Part shown: positions 17,307-25,407 of the stretch, one piece after another
Numbering within the stretch: position 1 is the stretch's first letter
How the letters are laid out: the number at the start of each line of letters is the position of its first letter
Assembly (NCBI GenBank): GCA_964628055.1
Contig: CAZVNL010000019.1
Span: 1 to 44,283 of the forward strand
Origin: CAZBEL01 sp964628055
Lineage (GTDB): Bacteria > Fidelibacterota > Marinisomatia > Marinisomatales > TCS56
Reading direction: 5' to 3'
DNA length: 44,283 bases
The notes under the pieces: generated by a model
The model's database searches: none
Told to the model about the DNA's origin: nothing
Seen by the model: only the letters and a program-made list of their open reading frames with translations
Translations under genes and position numbers: made by a program

Positions 17307-18038
17307 ATGCACAACATCACCCTTTTATATTATTTACCCATTGCAACGACGTTGATCTCCATTCTTTTTGCCGGGAAGATATTTTCCCGATACCGACAAC
17401 ATGGTAACCAAGGAGTTCACCTCCTGTGGTGGAGTGGAGGCGTACTGGTGTTTGGGATGGGTACTTTCGCCGAAGGTTGGATTGCCTTATTTGGATGGAA
17501 CCCGGTGATTTTCAAATTCTGGTATATCGTCGGCGCGTTAATGGGGGGGGCTCCCCTGGCCCAGGGAACGGTATGGTATCTCCTTCGACGGAAAACCGCC
17601 TACCGTCTTACCGTTGGTTTAATCACAGTAGTGACTATAGCCGCCATTTGCGTGCTGTTAAGCCCCATAAGCTATGCCGTAGTGGATCCGCGTCTCCCCA
17701 GTGGAAAAGCCTTTACCTGGCAGTGGGTTCGGGCATTCAGCCCCTTTATCAACACGTATGCCGTGATATTCTTAATCGGGGGTGCTCTATATTCCGCCTG
17801 GCATTTTTACCGACACTCACTGGGTACGGGAAAGGGTAATCAAATCAGCAGGGATCGTTTTTTCGGGAATTCATTGATTGCCGCAGGCGCCCTGATGCCC
17901 GGCATTGGCGGCGTCTATAGTCGCGCGGGACATACCGAAATCCTTTATCTCATGGAGATTATTGGGATAACCTTGATCTGGTTGGGATATTACTTCAATA
18001 CTCGCAAACGCCCAGTGCTGGCGACAGCTCCCGGATAA
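17307..18038 (+). CDS. Seven-helix integral membrane protein of unknown function
   Basis: 243 residues with about seven evenly spaced transmembrane segments and a short charged C-terminus. Distinctive pieces are LLWWSGGVLVFGMGTFAEG, HSLGTGKGNQISRDRFFGNSL and IGITLIWLGYYFNTR. I do not recognise the family. It sits 59 bp behind the HmuY-like gene with AGAAAGGTTAAGC before its ATG, so it probably belongs to the same operon and might be an inner-membrane partner or sensor for the uptake system. Confidence 0.7.
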   Translation: MHNITLLYYLPIATTLISILFAGKIFSRYRQHGNQGVHLLWWSGGVLVFGMGTFAEGWIALFGWNPVIFKFWYIVGALMGGAPLAQGTVWYLLRRKTAYRLTVGLITVVTIAAICVLLSPISYAVVDPRLPSGKAFTWQWVRAFSPFINTYAVIFLIGGALYSAWHFYRHSLGTGKGNQISRDRFFGNSLIAAGALMPGIGGVYSRAGHTEILYLMEIIGITLIWLGYYFNTRKRPVLATAPG

Positions 18039-18089
18039 TTGGGAGCAATAACGGTTCTTAAACCGAAGAATGGGGTTCCCGGGAAACCC
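18027..18089. terminator. Cluster of small hairpins between convergent genes
   Basis: GCTCCC/GGGAGC (18027-18046, containing the stop codon of the membrane protein), CGGTT/AACCG (18052-18065) and GGGTT/AACCC (around 18073-18089) lie one after the other between two convergent genes. None has a strong U-tract. A shared, weak bidirectional terminator is the best guess. Confidence 0.35.
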
Positions 18090-18100
18090 TAAAGAAAAGT

Positions 18101-19507
18101 TTATTGCTGGCGGAACTTAGACAAAATATAGGCTATGCTGCTGGTTAATTTCCGGGCGTAGGGTAGATGTAAAAACTCGTTAGGACCGTGAGCATTGGCT
18201 TGCGGTCCCAAGACGCCGGTGACGAGAAATTGCGTGTTCGGAAAACGCTGTCCCAACATGGACATAAAGGGTATGGACCCTCCCTCCCCCATGGCCAGAG
18301 CATGTGTACCAAAAAAGTTTTCCGAGGCTTCTTGAATGGCCTGCTGGAGCCACTTTCTCAAGGGTGGCGCATTCCAACCGGTAGCGGCCTCGTAATCAAT
18401 GAGGCTTACCTTGGCATCATAGGGAGGTTGTTCTAATAGAGTACTTTTTAGCGTTTCAATGACCACTTCAGCGGGAAGCGTGGGGGGAATCCGCAAGGAG
18501 AGTTTTACCGCCGTAAAAGGCCGCAGAACATTCCCCGAGTCCTTAATAGATGGAATTCCCTCCACACCGGTAACTGAGAGAGCGGTTCTCCAAGTTTGGT
18601 TCAGGACCAATTCCAGGGGGTCCTGGGAAACCGGTTGCATGATCTCCAACCAGGGGAATGAGGACAAAAATCTGGAGCCTAACGTTTGCACCAAGGTGCG
18701 GGCCTCGGCAACACGAGTTTCCGGAATTTCCACCGAAAGCGCGGACGGTAATATTTCACCTGTTTGGGAATCTTCCAATCGATCTAAAAGGGCCCGCAGT
18801 ATGCGGAAAGAGGAGGGCACAATCCCGCTACCATGCCCTGAATGAATCCCCTCTTTTAACACCTCCACCCGCAAGGTGCCCCCGGCCAGACCACGTAAGG
18901 AAGTGGTGGTCCAAAATCGTTTGTAATCTCCCACACCAGAATCAAGACAAATCACCAGGTCAGGAGATCCAATGCAGTGGCAATAGGTGTCAATGTAGTA
19001 GGGCAAATCACGAGAACCACTTTCTTCCGAGAACTCGGCGATGATCCGAACCGTAGGCAAGGGAATCGCTTGTGCTTGCAAGGCGTTAAGAACCGCCACG
19101 GCAGCAAAGACCGCATACCCATCATCGGCCCCGCCCCGACCGAAGAGCTTCTCGTCTTGAATCACGGCTTTCCATGGGTCCAGAGGTTCTCGCCACCCTT
19201 CCATCTCCGGTTGTTTATCCAAATGCCCATAAATGAGGACGGTCCCGGGAATCGTACCGGGCAATTCCATAAATAATAGGGGGGTTTTTCCTGGGTCCTG
19301 GAAAATTGTAAGCTGGCTACCTGTCGGTTGGTGTTTCTTAATCCAGGACTGTACCAATTCGGCAGCTTCCTGGATATGACCATTCCGTTCCCACTCGGGA
19401 TCAAAGAGTGGGGACTTACAGGGAATTTCAATGTAAGTTTTCAGCGCAGCAAGAATGTGCTCGGTCCAGAAAGTTTCTATCGTGGAAGTCAATCTCTGTA
19501 GGTTCAT
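18101..19507 (-). CDS. M20-family metallopeptidase (carnosinase/dipeptidase-like)
   Basis: 468 residues with the M20 zinc-ligand set: YGHLDKQP (H95, D97), GRGGADDGY (bridging D128), the catalytic pair EE161-162, a CLDSG ligand segment and a final His in AHGPNEF. The dimerisation (lid) domain follows GIHSGHGSG. It is likely a cytosolic zinc dipeptidase or deacylase. Length and motif order match the carnosine dipeptidase/CPG2 branch. The upstream signal is weak (TTCCCCTT before ATG). It is monocistronic and convergent with the uptake operon. Confidence 0.9.
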   Translation of the reverse strand: MNLQRLTSTIETFWTEHILAALKTYIEIPCKSPLFDPEWERNGHIQEAAELVQSWIKKHQPTGSQLTIFQDPGKTPLLFMELPGTIPGTVLIYGHLDKQPEMEGWREPLDPWKAVIQDEKLFGRGGADDGYAVFAAVAVLNALQAQAIPLPTVRIIAEFSEESGSRDLPYYIDTYCHCIGSPDLVICLDSGVGDYKRFWTTTSLRGLAGGTLRVEVLKEGIHSGHGSGIVPSSFRILRALLDRLEDSQTGEILPSALSVEIPETRVAEARTLVQTLGSRFLSSFPWLEIMQPVSQDPLELVLNQTWRTALSVTGVEGIPSIKDSGNVLRPFTAVKLSLRIPPTLPAEVVIETLKSTLLEQPPYDAKVSLIDYEAATGWNAPPLRKWLQQAIQEASENFFGTHALAMGEGGSIPFMSMLGQRFPNTQFLVTGVLGPQANAHGPNEFLHLPYARKLTSSIAYILSKFRQQ

Positions 19508-19808
19508 AAGGGGAATATCGTTATTTCTTTGTGGGTGTTTTGATGGGTTAAAAAACGGCCAATGCCTTACAGCAAGCTTTTAAGCTTACGATACTCACCT
19601 TTTCACTTACAAATACAATCAACTACTAACGTCATTTTATTAAATGAACTTTGTGTCTTTTTTCCACGCTATGGAGGTGCCGGTTGCAGATGGCTTTTCC
19701 CCGCAACTCTTATCAATCAAAACAACCCGATAAATCCTTCGAATAGTAAATGCTAATTAATAATTTTAGGGACCGTGAGCAACCCCTTTTTACGGTACAT
19801 TGCTGCTT
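19508..19808. other. Divergent intergenic region, no gene
   Basis: These 301 bp separate the minus-strand peptidase from the plus-strand decarboxylase. I see no coding signal or RNA gene. There is a small AAGCTTTTAAGCTT near-palindrome around 19574-19587 and A+T-rich stretches that could hold promoters for both sides. Confidence 0.4.
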
Positions 19809-21071
19809 ATGAAACGCATCTCACACCCCCTTCTACCCCTTTTGGAGCAGCGCTCCCTGCTGGAGTCCTTAGCTCAGGAATTCGGGACGCCGCTATATCT
19901 CTATTCTGGAGACCGCCTGAAGGACAACCTGCGACGCCTGCGCGGGGCCTTGCAGGAGTCATTTCCCCAATCGCATATCTGTTATGCGATTAAAGCTAAT
20001 AACAATCCTCACCTGGTACGATTTTTAAAAGGGACCGATCCAGCCTTGGGGGCTGACTGTTCCAGCCCCGGGGAATTGTGGGTAGCCAAACAAGCTAACC
20101 TCCAGCCAGAAGAATGTATTTACACGGGAAACTATGAGTCTTTAGAAGATCTCCAGGCCGCTTTTACCTTCGGAGCCGTTATCAACCTCGATGATTTGAC
20201 CTCCCTCCAGCGTTTACGACAAATTGGATTACCAGAGTTGATTTCCTTTAGACTAAATCCCGGATTCGGTAAAGGCACCTTCTCTCAAATCGTTACCGGC
20301 GGTCGGGAAGCTAAATTTGGGATTCCACCTGACCAGATCATCGAGGCCTATCAGCGAGCCCAAAAAGCAGGCATTAAGCGCTTTGGTATCCAATGTATGA
20401 GCGGTTCGGGTATCCTCGACCAACCCTATTTCGTTACCCTATTGACAGCCATATTGGAGGTGGTTCAAACGCTAAGGGAAACAGGCCCCATACGGATGGA
20501 GTTCATCAGTATTGGAGGTGGCTTTGGAATTCCCTACACACCCGAGGATCGTCCCTTAGACATTCAGGCAGTATTTCAAGAGTTGAAACAAATTTACTAC
20601 CCTGTTTTTGAGGGACAGGGGCAGAAGCCACCGGCACTTTGGATCGAGCCCGGGAAATATCTTGTGGGAGACGCTGGTATTCTTCTCATGCGGGTAACGG
20701 GAATAAAAAAAAGCTACCGTACTTTTATCGGTTTAGAGGCTGGTATGGAAATCCTCATGCGACCCAGTTTATACCAGGCCTACCACCGAATTGTTAAAGT
20801 ACAAGATCCACAGGCACCTCCCACGCAGAAGGTAGACATTACAGGTCGTATTTGCGAGAATACGGATCGTCTGGCGGTGGAGCGACCTTTCCCCAAAGTC
20901 GTCGAAGGAGAACTTATCGCTGTCCTGGATGTGGGGGCGTACGGGTTCGCCATGTCCCACCAATTCAATACCCGTCCCCGAGCCGCGGAAGTTTTACTCG
21001 ATGGAAACCACCCCCGTCTTATTCGTAAGAGAGAAACAATAGAAGACATTTTTTCCAACTGTATGTTCTAA
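19809..21071 (+). CDS. PLP-dependent decarboxylase, diaminopimelate-decarboxylase-like
   Basis: 420 residues from ATG 19809; a TTG three codons earlier is an alternative, and no strong ribosome site is visible. Fold-type III PLP enzyme: the PLP-lysine is in YAIKANNNP (K62), the glycine loop is GGGFG (236-240), and EPGKY (280-284) stands where LysA has EPGR. The catalytic Cys is in GRICENTDRLA (C349), and DVGAYGFAMSHQFN follows. The best reading is LysA-like (meso-diaminopimelate to lysine). It departs from textbook LysA by lacking the His of the usual GxHxHxGS segment (here GIQCMSGSG, 193-201) and by Lys for Arg in EPGR. A related ornithine/lysine or carboxynorspermidine-type decarboxylase is therefore possible. 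Confidence 0.75.
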   Translation: MKRISHPLLPLLEQRSLLESLAQEFGTPLYLYSGDRLKDNLRRLRGALQESFPQSHICYAIKANNNPHLVRFLKGTDPALGADCSSPGELWVAKQANLQPEECIYTGNYESLEDLQAAFTFGAVINLDDLTSLQRLRQIGLPELISFRLNPGFGKGTFSQIVTGGREAKFGIPPDQIIEAYQRAQKAGIKRFGIQCMSGSGILDQPYFVTLLTAILEVVQTLRETGPIRMEFISIGGGFGIPYTPEDRPLDIQAVFQELKQIYYPVFEGQGQKPPALWIEPGKYLVGDAGILLMRVTGIKKSYRTFIGLEAGMEILMRPSLYQAYHRIVKVQDPQAPPTQKVDITGRICENTDRLAVERPFPKVVEGELIAVLDVGAYGFAMSHQFNTRPRAAEVLLDGNHPRLIRKRETIEDIFSNCMF

Positions 21072-21080
21072 TAGATCAAT

Positions 21081-21104
21081 CCAGCCAACCATCAATTTGG
21101 CTGG
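21081..21104. terminator. Bidirectional terminator-like hairpin between convergent genes
   Basis: CCAGCCAA (21081-21088) and TTGGCTGG (21097-21104) pair exactly around an 8-nt loop. The stem can be extended outwards by AAT/GTT and ATAG/CTAT past a small bulge. It lies between the decarboxylase (plus) and the PorV-like gene (minus), the expected place for a shared terminator. Confidence 0.6.
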
Positions 21105-21122
21105 GTTCTATAACGGTAACAG

Positions 21123-22157
21123 TTAAAAAGCCAGGCTTAACGAGTAGCCGGTAACGTTTTCAAAAACCCCAAACGTACGACTTACGTAGTCTAACTTCAG
21201 GACGAATTGATTCTTTATTTGGTATTTAAGGCCCGCCCCTAAGGACAGGCCTTGTTGAGCATCTTCAAGGAATAAATTAGAATACCCCACCCGCAGACTA
21301 AGCATATCAAGCCAGGTATATTCAATACCGGCATTGACATATTCCAGGTTGTCGTTGGGATGCACCGCATCTATGGCAACCGTTAGGTAGTGACGTTCTC
21401 CTTGAATAATATCCTTACTGATACCTACTCGAAAAAGCATGGGTAGGGGCCAATCCCAGGTATCCAAGTGGGCAGCGATGCGATCGTTGTTCCCCTCTTT
21501 CTCTTCATCAATGTCCACGTTCCAATGCGTATCGCGGCCTTCCAGACGCATTTTCTGACCAAAGTTGGAGATACTCATCCCAACGCGAATACCGCGATTT
21601 TTGGTAATAAACAGGACCCCCACATCAACGGCAAAAGAGACCGCCGACATGTGCCAGATCTGCTCCTGGATGAACTTGGTGTTAAACCCAAAAGCGAACC
21701 GATCCGTAAGACGGCGGGCCATACTCACCCCCAAGGTTAGATCATTCGCCCCGAAATATTCTCCGGTCCCTTCCGGGTAGACTACGTTGCGTACGAGCAT
21801 GTCATCCATTATTACGCCGGTATAGAACAATCCTAAACTGCCCACCCGTTCAATGGGGATTCCAACAGCCGCATGGTCAAAACGAATGCCGGCTAACCAG
21901 GGAGAGTGGAAAAACTGTGATTCCACACGGGTTAAGTTGACCAGCCCTGCGGGATTCCAATAAATAGCCGATATATCATTCGCCACAGCTACAAAGGCCT
22001 CCCCCATCCCTAAAGAGCGCGCTCCGATGCCAATTTCTAAGAATGGCGCGGCCACTGTCCCCACGTTACTCACCCGACGGTTAAACTGGGGAAAAACCTG
22101 ACCTACCAGCACCAAAGCGAAACACAACCAGACGGGAACCCGTAAAGTAAACTTCAT
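21123..22157 (-). CDS. PorV/PorQ-family outer-membrane protein (module B)
   Basis: 344 residues with a signal peptide ending near residue 23 and the PorV/PorQ N-terminal pattern (APFLEIGIGARSLGMG, then YWNPAGL at 66-72). A FadL-like beta-barrel follows, ending in an aromatic C-terminal strand (GYSLSLAF). PorV (LptO) is the T9SS component that receives sorting-domain cargo at the outer membrane. PorV-like paralogues may serve particular cargoes. It is the last gene of the second module, overlapping its surface-protein partner by 4 bp. It is paralogous to the protein at 28178-29185 (shared PEGTGEYF and FIQE(Q/R)IW segments). Confidence 0.85.
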   Translation of the reverse strand: MKFTLRVPVWLCFALVLVGQVFPQFNRRVSNVGTVAAPFLEIGIGARSLGMGEAFVAVANDISAIYWNPAGLVNLTRVESQFFHSPWLAGIRFDHAAVGIPIERVGSLGLFYTGVIMDDMLVRNVVYPEGTGEYFGANDLTLGVSMARRLTDRFAFGFNTKFIQEQIWHMSAVSFAVDVGVLFITKNRGIRVGMSISNFGQKMRLEGRDTHWNVDIDEEKEGNNDRIAAHLDTWDWPLPMLFRVGISKDIIQGERHYLTVAIDAVHPNDNLEYVNAGIEYTWLDMLSLRVGYSNLFLEDAQQGLSLGAGLKYQIKNQFVLKLDYVSRTFGVFENVTGYSLSLAF

Positions 22158-25100
22158 TTAATTATCGCAAACTTGCCTACTTTTTCGCCAATTCCAGGCG
22201 CCTTTAAGTAATAGATGTAGATGCCGAAAGCGATTTCCAGCCCGTCTTTCGAGAGCAGATCCCAGGATTCGGCCCCGTCTTCCAATACGTCGTGGTGCTC
22301 TATGGTATCTACCAAATACCCTGACAGAGTAAAGATTTGTATGGTACAATCCTTGGGTAGGTGGATGAAATCTATTTTCCGTTTACCCCGGCCAGATACA
22401 AAGAGGTGTTTTGGTTCCCACGAGGCCGTGACCACGTAGGGGTTGGGGACTACCGCCACCCGCCGCAGCTCCTCCCGAGCGCGGTTGGTATCCACGCGAG
22501 AAGGAACCGTCATAAAAGTAAAGTGATCCTTTTCGGTAAACGGTTTGGTGGTAAAAATCCCGATGACATCCCCGGACTCCACAGGTTCCACCGGCAGGTA
22601 GGTGGTATCCAGAACAAAAGTAGTATCGGTCGTGAACGTCGTGTCCACCTGAATAGAGTCGATGGTAAAGCTCAGGGAAAACGTGCTGGCGCCGTTGCGT
22701 AAGAGCACGACTTCGTCGGTAGGATCCCACTGTTTATTGGCCTTTCCTTCGACGATAACAAACTGCGTTTCCTCATCCCTGGTCACATCCCAGATACGGA
22801 AGGGTGCGGAAACGCTGAAATAGAGATCGGTCGTCACAGAATCACCCAGGGAGCCTTCCCATCGGATTTCATAATCAGCGGTATCAAGATAGCCATAGAC
22901 ATCCACATGGGGGATGTAGTCACAATCCCCGGCAATCCAACCACTGGAATCCGCCAATAAAGTGAGAGGATCATCGTAAACCAGCAATTGCATACCGTCG
23001 AAGAAAGGATTCAAAATCTCCCCCTGTAAATAGGTGCTGCGATAGAGTGGATAATAGGTATAAGACGCCAGGTAGGACTCACCCTCCACCAGTTGGGAAC
23101 TTAAAATATTAAGGAGTCCCGTTTCAGATTGCAGGGAAAAATCCGATCCCTCCATAAAAAACTGCGTGTAGCTAAGATTGGAAATCGTTACGGATCCGGG
23201 GACAATACGATCGTGACTAAGGCCTGCCCAGCCACTAACGAAAGTGATCGTATCAGTGATGACTTGCTTGTTTTCTACTGAGTAGACTACCTGGTCATCT
23301 ACCCGTTCGAAGACCACCCGATACTGAACACCCTGAGGAATTTTACTGGGGTCCATGACATTCAACGTAAGGCTCCCGGTCCCTGCCCCGGAGTCATGGA
23401 CGAAGAAATCCACCCCTTCTGGCAGTGTATTCGGGGGGACATAGCCAGCCACGGGAGCATTGGGGGTCACCGAGATGACATTTTGCTCCAGAAAGAGGAC
23501 TTCTCCACTGGGACTTTGCTTCACGATGATGGGACATTCTGAAGGAACCAGTGGTTGTAAGTTCTCGAATTCACTTAATCCCTTATCGTAAAAATCATCG
23601 TAGTAACCTTTATCGTAGGCGGTAATGGCATAATAATATTTTTGTCCATTCTCTACGGTCGTATCGGTCCAGTAGTAACGGAGGCCGGTGTCCTTACCCA
23701 TATTAAATTGAATGCCGTTATAGGCCACTGGATGCGGCCCCTTCAGGCCATCCGCAAGATCAAACTGGGCAATGGGTTTCCGGAAGGTTTTATAACCATA
23801 GGCATCGGTGATGACCCACGGCTCCAACAGCGCCGGGTCGGTGGCCCGGTAGATACGGTAACCTTCGAAATCGTAGCCATAAATGGGGTCCCGGGAGAGT
23901 TCAGCATCACGGTCCCAGTAAAGGGTAACCTTTCCATCCCCCGGTACGGCAGTGAGGGTCGGTTTCCGGGGTGGTTTGGCGAAGGAATAATCGGCATTGT
24001 AGATGGCCTGCATCGTTACCGCGTTACGCAGAATATCATCGTGGTCCTCGCCGAAGAGCATGGCCACGGCGAATTTCTTGCGTTCCTGGGGCGCGAGTTT
24101 AAAATACCCCGAACCGTAGAGGAAGGTAATGTCAACCGTTTGTTCGGGTACGGAGAAAAAGCCCGGTTTTAATTGTCCCCACAGCTTTTCATCATCGGAG
24201 GCGGTGATATTCGGCCAGGGAGCGGAAAAAAAGCTGGTGAGTCCAATCTGGTCCGATTCGTCATTATCGGTATATTCAAAATTGGGTTCCCCTAAGTCGG
24301 GGATGCCATTCCCCTCGGTACCATCGGCATCAGGCCCGGGGTAACCGTCGTCCAAGGGACCCAGTCCATCGGTACCCAGATCATCGGTGGCCGGGTTCCA
24401 GTCGTTATCGTTATCAATCCCGTCAAATTGACTTTCATCCACCATACCGTCAAAATCATTATCGATACCATCGTGGGGATTGCCTGGAGACTCTAAAAAT
24501 TTCCACCCAAAATAAGCGGGTTTAAAGCCCCCCTTAGCATTACTCCAGTTGTCGTGGTCCCACGCGTAAACGATGGCATTTCCCCGGTCAAACCAGGAGT
24601 CGTCATCGCGTTGGTCGCCGTCGTCACCGATATCCCCATCGCCATACATGCCGAAGACTACTGAGTCTAAGGTATCGGCCCCCATGTTGGTAATCCAGTA
24701 CGTCCAAATGATGATATCCTCAGCAGCCACATGGGCCCACTGGTACCCGCGTACCTCCACCTGAATTCCCAAACCCCGGCGACTGGAGTCAGCTGGATCG
24801 GGATAAAACTGGAATTCGTCGTTGTAGTAGTCATCCATGACGAAATACGATTCCTGGTCCGCACGAACGTACTTTCCGTACTGACCATTCCACAATCCAT
24901 CCCAATCAGACGGTTTATCTGGCCAACTTTCAGGCCAGGATTCAGGATCGTCGCTCATGGCAATATTATCCTGGTTAGGATTGGCATACCCAGGAAGCGG
25001 TTCGAAACCCCATTGATATCCTAAGGGTGAAAGATCCTTGCCATTGTTGGACACCATGCCGTCAGAAACAATATGCGTCCGGTGTCCGTTCGCGTCTACC

Positions 25101-25399
25101 ACACTGGCTCCCACGATAGGAGTAAACTCGGCAATATACGAATGACCAGAACCCTGGGGATAAATCCCCGAATCGTAACGGCCGCCAATCGTCCAGTCAC
25201 CAATGCCCCCATAGTTATAAAAACGGGTGAGGATTTTATTCCCATTATGGACGCTGAACTTCCGATCTTCCCTACCTAAGGCTTTGGAGACGGCCCCGCG
25301 GGTTTGGGGTTTATCCTGCTTAGAAACCTGCCCCCAAACAGGTAGCACCAGGAGGCCCAGGGCCACCATCAGTCGCCAGGAGAAACGAGATTGCGCCAT
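22154..25399 (-). CDS. Large Asp-rich secreted surface protein with sorting-like C-terminus (module B)
   Basis: 1081 residues. The signal peptide ends near 24. A conserved N-terminal segment (KFSVHNGNKILTRFYNYGGIG, 47-67; cited as NGNKILTRFYNYGG) is shared with its paralogue. An Asp/Asn-rich stretch with Ca-binding-type repeats covers about 309-382 (DGIDNDFDG, DGIDNDND, then ESDQIGLTSF). A fibronectin-III-like domain starts with KPTLTAVPGDGKVTLYWD (about 480) and includes the FEGYRIYR strand. The last roughly 95 residues begin VVPNPYV and end KVGKFAIIK. They follow the architecture of T9SS sorting domains, although the sequence differs from canonical type A. AAGGATCTCC precedes the ATG, 8 bp after the TonB-receptor stop. 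Function is unknown; surface-exposed binding partner of the adjacent receptor is my inference. Confidence 0.8.
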   Translation of the reverse strand: MAQSRFSWRLMVALGLLVLPVWGQVSKQDKPQTRGAVSKALGREDRKFSVHNGNKILTRFYNYGGIGDWTIGGRYDSGIYPQGSGHSYIAEFTPIVGASVVDANGHRTHIVSDGMVSNNGKDLSPLGYQWGFEPLPGYANPNQDNIAMSDDPESWPESWPDKPSDWDGLWNGQYGKYVRADQESYFVMDDYYNDEFQFYPDPADSSRRGLGIQVEVRGYQWAHVAAEDIIIWTYWITNMGADTLDSVVFGMYGDGDIGDDGDQRDDDSWFDRGNAIVYAWDHDNWSNAKGGFKPAYFGWKFLESPGNPHDGIDNDFDGMVDESQFDGIDNDNDWNPATDDLGTDGLGPLDDGYPGPDADGTEGNGIPDLGEPNFEYTDNDESDQIGLTSFFSAPWPNITASDDEKLWGQLKPGFFSVPEQTVDITFLYGSGYFKLAPQERKKFAVAMLFGEDHDDILRNAVTMQAIYNADYSFAKPPRKPTLTAVPGDGKVTLYWDRDAELSRDPIYGYDFEGYRIYRATDPALLEPWVITDAYGYKTFRKPIAQFDLADGLKGPHPVAYNGIQFNMGKDTGLRYYWTDTTVENGQKYYYAITAYDKGYYDDFYDKGLSEFENLQPLVPSECPIIVKQSPSGEVLFLEQNVISVTPNAPVAGYVPPNTLPEGVDFFVHDSGAGTGSLTLNVMDPSKIPQGVQYRVVFERVDDQVVYSVENKQVITDTITFVSGWAGLSHDRIVPGSVTISNLSYTQFFMEGSDFSLQSETGLLNILSSQLVEGESYLASYTYYPLYRSTYLQGEILNPFFDGMQLLVYDDPLTLLADSSGWIAGDCDYIPHVDVYGYLDTADYEIRWEGSLGDSVTTDLYFSVSAPFRIWDVTRDEETQFVIVEGKANKQWDPTDEVVLLRNGASTFSLSFTIDSIQVDTTFTTDTTFVLDTTYLPVEPVESGDVIGIFTTKPFTEKDHFTFMTVPSRVDTNRAREELRRVAVVPNPYVVTASWEPKHLFVSGRGKRKIDFIHLPKDCTIQIFTLSGYLVDTIEHHDVLEDGAESWDLLSKDGLEIAFGIYIYYLKAPGIGEKVGKFAIIK

Positions 25400-25407
25400 G
25401 GAGATCC

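Noticed and set aside
23642..24172. 176-codon plus-strand frame inside the module B surface protein
   Set aside because: Antisense to a long coherent coding region and without family motifs.
24270..24480. Short tandem DNA repeats suggested by the Asp-rich coding region
   Set aside because: The repetition is at protein level (Asp/Asn loops) with variable codons; no exact DNA repeat unit or CRISPR-like spacing is present.
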